NCBI GenBank assembly: GCA_024449915.1
Contig: JAMZAV010001992.1
Span: forward strand, 62,001 to 126,000
Source: Sweltsa coloradensis
Taxonomy: Eukaryota > Arthropoda > Insecta > Plecoptera > Chloroperlidae
Length of the DNA: 64,000 nucleotides
Reading direction: 5' to 3'
The position numbers and the translations under genes are program-made. Positions 11,701 to 25,200 of this stretch are shown here, piece by piece (the first letter of the stretch is position 1; the number at the start of each line of letters is the position of its first letter). Below the pieces are notes generated by a model. The model did no database searches. It had not been told where the DNA came from and was given only the letters and a program-made list of their open reading frames with translations.

Positions 11701-14700
11701 GTGGAGCACAGCAGTGTGTGAACGCAGACAGTCTCCTTGGTGCTGCGGTTGAAGGTCCCCCCGTTGCTAGTGGGCACCACGTCCCTCCCGCTGGAGGGCA
11801 GCGCTAGGTACACCCGTGGGTCCAGGCGCGACCTATCCTCGCACTTGTACACATACAGGTCATGCTGTCCGTCTCGCAAGGTCGCACCGCCGGACTCCAT
11901 CAGACGAGCAAACGAGAACGCAAACAGCTTCTTGTTGTCCGTCTTGTCGCGAGCTGGGGACAAAGAAACAGACTTATATACGTTTTCTAACGATTCTATT
12001 ATAATTAATTATTCATATTAAAAGTAATAAGAATTTTTAATTTTCATTAAATATATTACTGTGATAACTGATGTCTTAACTGGATATACTGGATACTAGA
12101 TAGCAAGAATGAAGAACGGCTGAAGAATCCCCTCTCTGCACAGGAAAAAAAAAGAAAAGTCTTTTAAATCAATAATTATCTATAACATTTTTTAAAATGT
12201 TTATATTCTTCTTTTCAAAAGGCCATATTTTTGGTTTTACAAGGACATCGTGCATTTCCTGGTTTTCCAGTACAGAGAGGCCTCACTTTAAGTAATTGAA
12301 TTAATTGCTTAAACACACAAATAAATTTGCATTTATACTAGACCAACACACTCATAATTGATTTTCAGTGGGGGTCAATAAATTTAAAGCCGACCAAGCC
12401 AACCCTGCAGGCGCCGACACCATCGACGAGCAAACAATGACAACTAGAGACCGGCATATTTAAGTTGTAAACACCGATCAATCAAGCTGGACACGATTCC
12501 TATCGCGGACAGCGCCAGAATCAACAAGGCTAAATCGGAACAACTTTAGAATATAATGACCCGTAATGACTAATGAGTTATTTATTTGGACTGTACACTG
12601 CACTTTTTAAATATGGAAAACTATGTGAAACGATATTCCGACAACTATTCAGTCGTCTTCCACGGGTTTTTCATTACATTATAAATTTCACTGCTCTAAA
12701 TGTTTCATCATTATTAACCTTAGAATGTATTACGTATTAAGTTTAGATTGGAGAAGGGTTGACAGGTTAAAAAGGCATTGTGGCTTCACTCCCTGGCATT
12801 AGGAAGCCCAACCGTCGTTCCTAACAACTACTATCCTAAAGTGAAGTCCGTGCGCAACCCTTTCCAACACCACCTTGCCCGAAAAACCCGACCAGCGCCA
12901 GAGTGGGAAGTCCTCGTGATCCCAAAACTGAATCACTTTTGTCGGAGGGATGGTGTGGGTAAAGGGGGTTACCCTGCCTAGCCCTTTACCCCTACCTCGT
13001 AAACTTGCCCTGCCACTACTCCAGGAGACCGAAACAAAAAACAGTAAAATAAAATGTGAGAACCGCAACCTAACAAAACAACTTGCCAGAGTGTACCAAC
13101 AGTGCGCTCAGCACTGCCTAGCACCTACCCATGGGGGTAGATAGCTAGTCTTACCAAGCGTGCTAGTGTGACACGCCGCTCGCTGGACCGCTCCTGCTGG
13201 TTCCCGGGGGGGGCCTCGTACGCTCCTGCGTTCAAACTAGGTCACCACCGTGATTCGGCTGGCGTTGACGGAAAGGTCCTTATGCAAAATGAACTACCAG
13301 TGAGTGTGGGGGAGTCAGGGAACCAAACATGCCTACTGAAAAAGAAGGCTGTGTGCTTTTTAGTGGAAATTTACTTATGCAAAACAAGGAAGTTAAATTA
13401 CAGCAATTGAAGTTAAATTTGTTCTAGTGAGTTAAATTCGGATCCAATTTCTAGCAAAACATTACACGACAGAGATACAAAGTTCACACTAAAAATACAA
13501 TAAAAATGCCATCGCTCTACTCACCACTATCCTCTCCTCGTCTTTTCCAAGTCCCATCCTGTTTCTTGGTCTTCTGTGTATCGAAAGGTGGGAAGTTGAT
13601 GTGGCTGGCAAGCGGCGTCTCTCGTTCCGGCGTGCGCGTGTTCTACTGAGAAGGCGTCCAGTGGCGGACGCGACCTTGGTGTCCTACTGCATACCTCTCG
13701 CTACTCTGTCCAGATGCTTTTAAATTTGCTTACGCCGCTCCAGAAGGTCTCGTAAGAGGAAGATTGCTGCTCTCGCAGAACTAGGCATCGTGGTAGTTAC
13801 TCACCACGTGTCGTATTTTTTACTGGCACCAACACGTGACCCTATCTCGTCACCGCAAAGCCAGTCCGAAGACAGGACTGATTACTTGACTTGAGCACAT
13901 GCTCCCGCACCTATGGAATAGTTAAATACCGTGTGGATCAGCTGGGTCTGGCATTACAGACATACTTTTTCCTGGCTACCTTTAACAATAAGGTCACCGA
14001 AAACGCGCCGTAGTCGCAAAATAAGTTTCAAAAACAACAAATAAACGTAAAACATGAACACACCACCCTAGGACCAAGTCGGCCACTCCGCAGGATTCGG
14101 AGGCTCTACGACCCTCATTTTGCTCCTACGTGGTCGTGGGTTCATGCTTTGCACACGCGTGCCCTCGTACTCAACGTCCAGTTCGAAACATCACCCCCGG
14201 TGGGCTTGAGGTAGGACGCTCCTCACCCCTCGCAGCTCGATCGGGCACCAACTATGCCCTTCGCTGTCCGTCACGTGTCGCGCTCTGGGACACTGCCGAT
14301 TGGCCAGGCTTCCAAATTCATATTTCCGCGGGTCAGATGAGGGCTTTGCCATTCGCCGACTGCGTCAGTTCGCAAATCCCGTTCTAGTGGAGTTTCCCAC
14401 CGCTGTTGCCATTTTTATGCTTGCCCGAATTCCCACTCCTCGCTTTACCGTCTCGCAAGATGAGGGATGTGTCGACTTCCAGCATCTTCCAATTTTAACA
14501 TTGGGAGTGACTCACGTTTATGCCCTCCGGTAAACCCGAAACCGAAAACATGAGCCTCACTCCACAGATTCACATTCCACACTCTCAACCCTAGGTTTGT
14601 AAGGCATAGACTAGCGCCTTGACCTTGCATGCCTAAATGCCGATTCACACTGACTAAACACTTGTTAGAAAAATATGATTTAAAGTCCCGAAATTGGAAT

Positions 14701-17700
14701 TGAAAGTTCCACATGATATGAGGTATATTAGACAGATTTAAAAGCAAAAATTAAAAATATTACAGGGGGTAGGGCTGCGATGTCACAATGTTTTCCCGAC
14801 CTGTCAACCCTTCTCCAATCTAAACTAAATTAGCCAGTTGACCTTTTCCAAACTATAAGAATGTATTATGTGCCTCAAGCTCCAAAGTCACCATTTACAC
14901 ATTCCTAAACCAAGAACTGATGGACTGAAGTCCACATCAGAAGTTACAAATCTTCTGCCGAAGCGGGAATCGAACCCTGGACCTTCTGCATTGGAAGCGG
15001 CGCCTCTAACCACAAGACCAACGGGTGATTCGGTTATTGGTTACAAAGCATCAACCATGTTAGCAGAACTTACTTGAGCAGTGCCTGTACTCCAGACGTA
15101 TGTGCGAGCCGTAGAACTTATCAATGGGCACCGCCAGACGTATCGTCTCGGCCCAGCTCGGGGCGTTGTGATGGTAGATGATCATAGACTGATAGTCGTT
15201 GGTACCGTCCATACCAGACGCACCCCAGAGACAGTCCTGTGGGAGAGAGAGTCAGGGGGAGTGATTTTTTAATTTTTTTATATATTTAATACAAATCAGA
15301 ATTTTATTTTAAAATTTAAATGAACAATATCAGTGTTTTAAATTTTTCAAGTTATTGAGCGATTAAAATACTTTCCACAAACGTTTCAGAAAAATCACAT
15401 TTAACGTTCTTTTTAAAGGAAAACTGAGCATGAAGTCAGTCACAACCATGGTCACAACTCTTGTGTATATAGCTCAAATGAAGTAAAGGTGCATTTGATA
15501 TTAATCAAAGATTTTTCTAAAAAAAATATAAATTTAAATCTGATTTAATTTAAATAAAAAAAACACACTGGGGACTGGGGAGAGAGTGGGGTGAGCTTAT
15601 GACTATGAGTGACCCACTCTGTAACAAACTAGGAAAACGCTCAGTTGGACGATTGTGAGCGAGCACCGGTACGTTGCACTGACCGATACGACATTCGCAT
15701 AAGGCCCACCACACAGTGTAGGCACCTACTGGATATTGACATTGACACTGTATACTATTCAACATCTTGCATTGTACTAATTCACGTGCATGCCTTCTAA
15801 AGTGTATCTTTGTATCTTCCTTGCCTCCTTCATTTTTAAGCGTCATTTTTCGAATTATGATTACCAATAATTCTTTAACGTCTTGACCGATTTAGCTGAA
15901 AATTTGGAAAATAGGAGAGAATGGTGTACTTATTGACCCTGCAAAATTTCATAACGATCGGAACATTTTTATTTTTTTATTTTTTTATTTTTTTTATTTT
16001 TTATTTTTTATAACCAACGATTAGATTTTGTTCAAAAACTATACAGCATCCCACCTAGGTGGTATGTACAGCCGGGGTCATATATAAATCAAGAGGTCTG
16101 AAAGATACCTCTTTCACCGACATCTCGTGGTCAACTCTTGGTGTCATTATTTATATCGCCCTGTGAACTGCATAATTGACGTAAATAAGAAACATGGCTG
16201 CTAAAATGTCAAAGGAAAATTCTCTATTCACCAGAGAAACTATCAAGCCTAGAAGAAATATAATATGGAACGTAAAGAGCGCATTATACATCGATACCTT
16301 GGCCTTGGCATAGCATTAAGACTATGCCTAAGTTCTTATATTTGCCTTAGTTTCTAATTAATTTTGAATAATTCTATCTTGGCTGTCAGTCTTATTTGCA
16401 AACAACCAAAGTTTGTTATATGCTTTTGTTTTGTATAAAATTTTTTTCACTTCTGACTGCCTTCTAGATATTGACTATTTTGTTGACCAAGAGTCTTTCA
16501 AAGCCTCCTAAATAATATTAATAACATCAAATAGTATAGGGAATTTCCATCGATCGATAATGCAGTTCACAGGACGATATAAATAATGGCACCAAGAGTT
16601 GACCACGAGATGTCGGTGAAAGAGGTATCTTTCAGACCTCTTGATTTATATATGACCCTGACTGTACATGTGTGCAAAATTTCAGGTCGATCAGAGAAAC
16701 GGTGCGACCTGTACCGAAGCAGTAACAGAAAAAAAAAACGAAAAAAAAACAGACATTCGAGCCATAAGAGTCAAGTGGAGACGCTCGCTTCGCTCGCTCA
16801 ATTATCTTGCCCCCCACCCACATATTATTTTTGAGGGATGTTAAATGGGAAATAAAAATTAGGTGATTTTGTTTTATCTTGGAAATTTGTTAATGTTTCA
16901 CGCTAATACGTTTTGAGCACGATTTGCATTTTGAATGTTCAATTTGAACTAGGGAAATGCCAAAGTCGTTGTTAAACGAGTGAGTGAGCCAAGTGTTGAG
17001 TACCCGGGAACATCCCCTTTCCGCCCATATACCTAAGGCTACGTCGGGGCCTACAGGGTTGGCTTGGTCGCTTTGATTTAAAGTCCTCCACTGAAAATCA
17101 GTTATATAACTGAGTGGATAGACTACAATTTAAAAATTTAAATTTATTTATTTATTTATTAATTGGATGAGCGTAGCGAGCGAAGCGAAAATTCCATTTC
17201 ACTACACTGGAGAAAAAATTCCGGAATGTTTTTTTTTTTTTTTTCTGTATTTTTGTGTGTCTGTTAACACGATTCCGGCTAAAACGATAATCCAATTGCG
17301 ATGAAATTTTTATGGAGGCCTTCGAAATCTCTGAACAAAGAACTGCCACGTTTTTGAGCGCAATCCGAAAAACTATTTCTCATGAAAACCGCAATTTCAC
17401 GATTTTTATCGATTTTTAAAAATTTCTTCAGCTTATAACACCTACATGCTTTGTCCGATTTTAATGATTTTTTCACAGAACCTTAATTTTATGAATTTAT
17501 GTATTCGTGTGAAATTTGAGCGCAATCAAAAAACTATTTCTCATGAAAATCGAAATTTTACGTTTTTTTTTCTTTTTTAAAACAATTCTTTGACACCTAT
17601 ATGCTTTATCCTATTCCTATTGTAATAATTTTTTCACAGAACCTTAATTTTATAAACTCATATATTTGTGTAAAAATTTGTGCGCAATTGAATAATTATT

Positions 17701-20700
17701 TCTTATGAAAATTTCGATATTACGATTTTTTCCTTTTTTTAAATTACAAGTAACTAAAAAAATTTTAAAATTTTAAGTTAATTTTTAATTTAATTTAATT
17801 TAATTTAAAAAAAATTCAACTTAGTAATGATTTTTTACAGAACAACAGAAAATCCGCATAACACATGGCAGCTCAATGCACCAATTACGCTCATCCAACA
17901 ACGCGGCGGGACTTAAGCGTTTTCCTAATTTAAATGTAGCCCAGTACAGGGAATGATACTGGGTACTATACACATTGCTCACTCACTCGTTTAACAACGA
18001 CTTTGGCGTTTCCCTAGTTAGTATAATGCATATTACAACAGAGTACAAATACTCCACAATTGCAAATCATAGCATATTTATATATATTTTTTTTAATTTA
18101 ACGTCTACCCTATTCAGTTAAGAAAGTGATTTACAAAGGAGGACTACACGAACTATTTTATCCCTACCTCGAGCACCTTCCCCTGCGAGTCTAGCACGAG
18201 GATGGAGACCTCGATGTTCTTCCCCGTGCTCTTCCCCCCTCGCTCGAACTCCCCCTTGTCCAGGGTGAGGTAGAGGTCGTTGCGCACGTCGCCAGGCATG
18301 ATCACGTCCGGGAAGCCGAGCTTCTTGGTCAGCGAACAGTTCTTGAACAGCAGCGGGTTCTCTTCGCTCACCTGGCTCAGCTCGCCGTGGAGCAGCTTCA
18401 GTGACACCACGATGCCTGGGAGGGAAAGTCATTTGGATTAGATTCAAATCCTTAAAACTTATAAAGAATCTTTTGTTAGACCTATATATAAAAAAAAAAT
18501 CATATACAGTACCATACTATAGTGGTCAAAATGTATAAATTTTGTCTTGTAACTATTTGTTTCCATTCACTTTATTTTGTAAAAAAAAATAAATAAATAA
18601 AATGAATCTACTAAATCACCTATGACAGTGGTTCCCAACCGGTGGTCCGCGACCGGTGCCGGTCCGCGGACTAATTGCTACCGGTCCGCGAAGTGCTGCT
18701 GCATATTTGTTGTAATTTTAATAATATTTTCGAAATGTGTAAAAATTCAAAAATTTGGTTTTACACTTTATTATTTTACCTGTACTCGGGATGGAGACTA
18801 AATTATATTTTCTTAGAAGGGGACACTTATTTTTATAAATCAATCAAAACCGATTACAAACACCCACCCACTTCTACCGACACAGAAAGTTGAGAGCATT
18901 GACGGCAATGACAGGCGTAACGACAAGGGTTTTCTCCGAAGGTCAGCTAAGCCGGAAACAGCCACATTTATGGCACTTTGCTTGGACCTAAGGCGGCACA
19001 AACTGCAATTTCATAAATGATTTTGTGACGGTAAAGGTTCACAGATGCGACTTGGTTTGTAGGAAATATGAATATCTTCAGTGTGTAGAAACATCCTTGT
19101 GTAGTCAGTTGTGTAGTTCCTCGTTCTTGAAGCCCGTGAACGAAATTAAAAATTATTTGTGAAAGTGTTGTGTCATTTGTTGTGTTAACTGTTAATAGTT
19201 GGAAAATAAAATATGTTGGTTGTCGTGTAATGTTAGTGATATCGACGAGAAAAACATACGAAAAAGTTAAGAGAAGACCCTGTGAGATGTTTTTATTAAA
19301 AAGTACGATAGTATGACAGGCTTGTTGCGCGGAAACCCGAGCGTAGAAACAACCACGTTTGTAAACGCGCAATCCTAAGTTAAATTATTATTAGTGATAC
19401 GTACATTTTTTAATCAACATCACTAAAAAAGTTTAACAATAGATAATTAGTTATTTATTAATATATTTTTAACGATGATTTGAATGATGTTTCATGTGTT
19501 CACTGTCTTCCGGTTGCCTCTTTCCTTCGTCTACCTTTTGCTCAGATCGCTGTACAGGCCATCTAGGGGTATAAAAACACCCAAAAAAATTTCGCCTCCG
19601 GCGGCTGGGGCTGCGCCCCAGACCCTTGTAGCCGCGCCGGTCCCTGTAATTCACTTTATCATTTTGCCGGTCCGTGAGATGAAAAAGGTTGGGAACCACT
19701 GACCTATGACTCCTTGGTCGAGGATGTAAAATGGTGTTTAAAAAAGCAAAAATACGTAAATCAAATAACTTAGTTCAGCTCACCGTAGTTTGGTTGTCCG
19801 GACAACGGATTGAACTTGTTGTTTGTCTTCTTGATGATCAGCTCGTGCAGTTGGTGAAAGTCTTTCTCCTCCCCTTGGTAAACCTGCACAAGAAACGTGT
19901 TCCCTTGAGAGTAACACGCACACCCACGCACATGCAGCCAAGTTTCTAAGTACGGTTGCCAACTCTGACCACGGGAAAACCGGCCTTCTGTGAAAATTCG
20001 TGGGAAAGGGACCAAGGACGGGGGGTTTGGGGGGCGGAGCCCCCCAACTATAGCGTCGCAGGCGAAAATTTTGAAATTCAGCTTTTTAGATTGCATTTGG
20101 TGCGTTTTAGAATAAAGTGGTGGGATGGATGATATACCAAAACAATGTAGTTTTTGTGCAGTCAAAACTGGAAAACCACCAAAAATAAAAAAATCACTGA
20201 GATAATAGGCTTAGATTATAATATTACATCCGCTGATATGCCGAGTATTCATAATTCGAGTAGGCAATGGGCATATTTTTATTTATAATTTAGGCCTAAG
20301 GATAATAAATTCCAAATAAACCACGAATAATTTTTTTTGTCTTAATTTCAATTTGTCATATCACGATTCTCAAAGCAGTAAATTAATATTACGTAAACAG
20401 CATTAACAGATTTAAAGGAATTATGATCAATTAACAAGTTTACTTCTTAATCGTGAATGAGTATTTAGCAGTTGATCTTGCTTCTTGAAGGAGAGTCTTG
20501 TTGGACTTTATTTTTTCGCGGAGAGTCAATTTCATCGTTGAATTCGTGCACAAACTTCCCGTATGAACGGCATTGACAGTGGACTGCAGTGCAGTGTGGC
20601 AGTCTTTGGCCAGCCTACTGCCTTGTTCGCTGTCTGGTGAGGGGGTTGGCGGGTTAGGTCAAGGGGAAGTGGAGAAGAACAATGTTTACTAATTAAGTGG

Positions 20701-21177
20701 GATTTGGGATTTGGGAAACGATGATTAGGATGATTTTTAAATATTTATTTTAGTTTTTTGTGAATATTTAGTAATATTTTTAGTTTAATGGGTTATTTAC
20801 GTAAAAAAAAACGACAACACTATTGCTGGTCGAAGGGACTGACCGGCAACCGGCCAAGTGGGGCAAAAACCGGCGTGCCGGAAAAAACCCCGGCCGGTTG
20901 GCAACCCTATTTCTAAGTGGGGTTAGGAAGTGGATTCCGCATCTCTTGGTGTGATACACTAGAAGCCATAGTTTAAACTAAACAAGTTTGAATATCGAAA
21001 AGTATCATTAAACCATACCCAGAGGTAGTTTAGGGACTTCATCAGGAGATTGAATTAAACATAAATTTGAATTACATTTCCCCTCCTCCCGCCCCTATTA
21101 CATTTGCACTAGTGTATTGAATTGTCTGTTGCAAATAGACAATAATAATAATGATAATAATAATAATGATAATAATA

Positions 21178-21225
<48 letters not shown>

Positions 21226-22189
21226 TAATAATAATTTCTTGCTTCATGCTTTCACAGCCCCAAATATTAGAGAAATCAAATATTTTACGAGTCATTTCGC
21301 TGTGTTCGCTTTTATTAAAAATACCCGACGTTTCGATACGACTGTGCGTATCCAGGCGCGGTTTTATGGGGCGGCCCGATTAGGCCCAGGCCGCCCTTAA
21401 TTTCTCTGATAATTATTTCCAAATTCATATTTATTCTTTTAAATACGTCTAATAGGCCCTATGGAAAGCGTTGAACGTCTCATTGTTAATCTGTCAACTT
21501 AAAAATTATATTTTATCATATTATCAATGTGTTACACAAGATCCCGCTATAATACCTCCCTTTGACTGCCAAAAGTCTCAAACTATATCCAGACCTGGAG
21601 GTGCTGGCGTGAATTTCTTATCGGTGGTGATGTAGCCAACGTGCTCGTAATCTCCTGCGACGAGTACGTGCTTAGCGGGTAGCTCATGGAACATCCAAAC
21701 TTAGTTATCGATAAGTTTTCATCAATAAATCGTCGTTTACAGTTCACCTTGTAAATTCTATTCATCTATTGACAGTGTTGCTACTACCGTTCGACAAAAA
21801 AAAAACACAACATTTTAATTTTTTAATCAATCTATCAATCTATCAAGCTGTAAGAATTTCTTAGCTTTGAGGTACATATTTCTTGTTCGCGAGATCACAA
21901 TTAAAATTAAAACTCTGAATTTATATATTGTGCTCGGTAAATATACTCATAAATACCCCCTTATTGAAATCTCCAGAATTTCCATACAGTCAAAAATACA
22001 CCTTCTAAAGTACACGAAAATAAAAAAACGCCCTGCGGGGCAATTCTGGGGGCGTTATCATCATCTGAGGCAACACTGAAAAACTTTACATTTGAGATTG
22101 TTTTTGTTGAATTCTTTTGCTTCTTCTTTGGCTCTGAATTGTCCAAAGAACTAGAAACATCTTGACTTCCTTGATGCTGCTGCTGCTGC

Positions 22190-22276
<87 letters not shown>

Positions 22277-25200
22277 CTTGAGAGTAGTTTCCCTATCATC
22301 AGACTCCATGTTTTGCTTAATTTGAAACCACCAATATCCCCATTAAAATTATTGGGGCGCTTGGCAATATCAATCGATTCTCTTATGAGTCGAGGAAAAA
22401 GGTTTTCTTCTGTGCATAGAATTTTGGTATCTTCAAAAAGGATCTTGTGCGTGGGATCATTAGCATTTTCCACCACGTGTTTTGCTACTGCCGAAAGGTC
22501 CTCTCTGTAGTGGTTGCAGTGCGCTCTATGTTCTTTAATTCTAGTCCCAATTGTACGACAGGTTTGTCCAATGTAGACCAAACCACATTTACAAGGGATT
22601 TCATAAACACCACTAGATTGAAAAGGAATTTTATCTTTAACTGGCAACATACAATTTTGAATTTTCTTCCACGGTTTGAATATTGTTTGAATTTGTTGTT
22701 TCTGGAGGAGTCTACCAATCCTATCCGTTGTGAACTTTACATAAGGTAATATGGCTTTCTTCTTTTTCTCTGTTCTATCTGCAAACTGTACATCCTGTAG
22801 TTTAGGTTTTCTATTAAATGCTCGCATAATCATTGTGTTATTATAGCCATTGTTTAGTAACGCTTGTTTCAGAACGCATTTTTCTGATTCCAGACTGGTA
22901 CTGTCTGATAAACGTTTGGCTCTGGTAACTAGAGTATTTAATACTGAGTGCTTTTGTGGAGGATGATGGTGCGACGTCTCATGAATGTACAAATTTGTAT
23001 GAGTTGGTTTACGGTAAACTGAGTGACCCACAGGATCACCACGAGTCACAAGAACGTTCAAAAATGCCAAACGACCTTCCTTTTCAATTTCTATAGTAAA
23101 CTGATACTTGGATGTAAGCCATTTAGATCAATTAAAAAATCATCTAAAGCTTCTCTGCCATGAGACCACACTGCGAATATATCGTCCACATATCTCAACC
23201 ACACTCTTGGTTTTTCGTCAGGTATTTTTAATAAAAGCGAACACAGCGAAATGACTCGTAAAATATTTGATTTCTCTGATAATAATAATAATAATAATTA
23301 TTTTTATTTTTTCAATTCAATTCAATTCAATTTACTGTCACAAAACACATTATAATATTATCATTGTTACATCTCAAAGAAGCTCATAAAGCCCATTATG
23401 CGAGCTCATATCAAATAAACTAAACAAAAACAACCATAGAGAAAGGAATCATTATGAAAAAACATTAACAAATCACAAACATTAAATACACAAATTGAAG
23501 TAGATTAACCAGAACTTAAAATAAAATAAAACACAACACACTACTGCTTTGGAGTATAATCAGCATATACAAATAATAATAATAATAGAGTAGGATTCAC
23601 ACAACTTTGAATGACCTTTTGACACTGTTCGGCGGCCATTTTTCATGTGAACCACTTGAACAAAATTAGAGGTCTAATTGAAAATGTACTTTTAAAAAAA
23701 TTAATGAATTATACACGGTGCATTATTATATAAAAATACTAAATTATTGTTTACAAGATTAATTTAATGTAATCTGGACGTTCAAATTCATTAAAAGTAA
23801 TAAATAACAAACAAATGTCGAGTCATTATTCGTTTTCACAGTTGACAACAATGGTTTTATTTTATTGACCAATGAGCGATCTTCCCAATACCACTTTCAT
23901 ACAATCAGCTAAAATATTACTAAAGGCCTGTCGTCTGTTTCAGCACAGATAGGCCCTAGCCTACGTCGTCTGCTTTAATCTTGTTTCTGACTAATTTCTT
24001 TACTTGGTTGCTCTTCTGAGTTCTGGGCTTGACTAATTATTTTTTTTTTATATCCTTCCCCATTTCCAAACTAGTGTTCAGGTTGGGGGGAGCGTTTGCT
24101 CCATTTATTCAAGCTATTTTGGCTCTTAGCTGCCGGTTAGCCAAACCTGACACAACTACTTCAGCCTCCTCTTCATCGACAACTCTTCCATATCCTGCTG
24201 CATTTTTACCAAGTCTCTCCATTTCTTCCGATCTTCCCACCATCTTCCCAATTCTACATCTACCCAAGATACGTCTCTCTCTTCTACGCTTTGTTTAATT
24301 TGGTCTATCCACCTATCTCTTGGTCTTCCTACTTTTCTTTTATTCCCTGTTAACCTTGCAAATTCTCTTCTTGGTATTCTTTCATTTTCCATCCTTTTCA
24401 TGTGTCCAAACCATCTCAGTCGCTCCCTTCCAATACGCCACCTCAAACTTTCAACACCCAGTTCCTTCCTTATCACACTACTTCTCACTTTATCCATTTT
24501 AGTTAACCCCAATACACTTCTAAGAAATTTCATTTCTGAGGCAACTAGACGATTTTCACATTGTTTTCCCAGAGTCCAGGTCGCTGAAGCATACGTCAGT
24601 ATTGGGACGAAATATAGTTTGTAAAGTAGCAGCTTGCATTTTCTAGGCATATCCTCATTCCATAACAGTTTCCTTACAGATTGGTAGAAACCTTCTGCTA
24701 GGTTAACCCTTCTAGATATTTCTTGGTCAATTTTAGCGTTACTACCTAACATACTGCCTAGGTATTTAAACTCTAACTTTCTCCTTATCTCTTTGCCTCT
24801 TAAAACTATTTTCTTCTCCTTCGGCCGATACTTCTTTGCCATTATCAGTTGCTCACTCTTACTTTGACTTAACTTCATGTTGTTTGCTTCTGTAACCTTA
24901 CTCCATGCATCTACTCTACTTAATTAATTAATTAATAATATTTTAATGTTATGTAGGCCTAGCCTAAGTATTGATGAAATGAGTACGTCTATCAATTGTC
25001 TTATGTTGAAGTAAAGTAGGTCTTTAAGCCATGCACTAATAGGGCCCGCGGGGAAAAAAACAGTCTAGTAAGCCAACCAATTAGGTAGGGCCTAGGTACC
25101 TAAACAGTTAATACGTACAAGACAACGGTTATAGTTTAGAAAAAAATACTTTTAATATTCCTTTTGGAGGTAGGGCTATAAATACTAGGCCTAGGCCTAG

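Larger units (their letters stand above)
16950..18016. mobile_element. TA-flanked TIR element (GGGAAATGCCAAAG ends), carrying an R1 copy
   Basis: Left end GGGAAATGCCAAAGTCGTTG then TTAAACGAGTGAGTGAGCC. The right end has the complements GAGCAATGTG... CACTCACTCGTTTAACAACG and TTTGGCGTTTCCC. Both are flanked by TA. A short relative is at 29993-30249. Inside lie a family A SINE-like unit (17037-17160) and R1 (17162-17929), so this copy is longer only because of insertions. Confidence 0.75.
21269..23277 (-). mobile_element. Penelope-like element, 5'-truncated, with inverted terminal copies
   Basis: Coding part 21961-23223 on the minus strand. A 61-bp sequence at 21269-21329 recurs at 23217-23277 in inverted orientation with one mismatch (complement of CGGGTATTTTTAATAAAAGC and following). 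Next to the left copy, 21327-21352 on the minus strand spells the 3' half of a hammerhead ribozyme. Inverted pLTR-like ends and hammerhead motifs are known features of Penelope-like elements. 21353-21960 contains apparent later insertions and no ORF. Confidence 0.82.

Noticed and set aside
14880..15035. Functional tRNA gene
   Set aside because: Boxes A and B are present but the anticodon and acceptor stems do not fold; a SINE head is more likely. The same holds for 30245, 44485, 51036 and 59286.
18118..18447. 109-codon minus-strand frame
   Set aside because: Shadow of the DHR-1 exon in a second frame; the Arg/Pro-rich translation has no homology.
21098..21295. Poly-Ile / poly-Asn frames
   Set aside because: Translation of the (AAT)n run.
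21323..21352. Complete, active hammerhead ribozyme
   Set aside because: The CUGAUGA strand is missing; only stem II and the GAAAC-GTC side remain.
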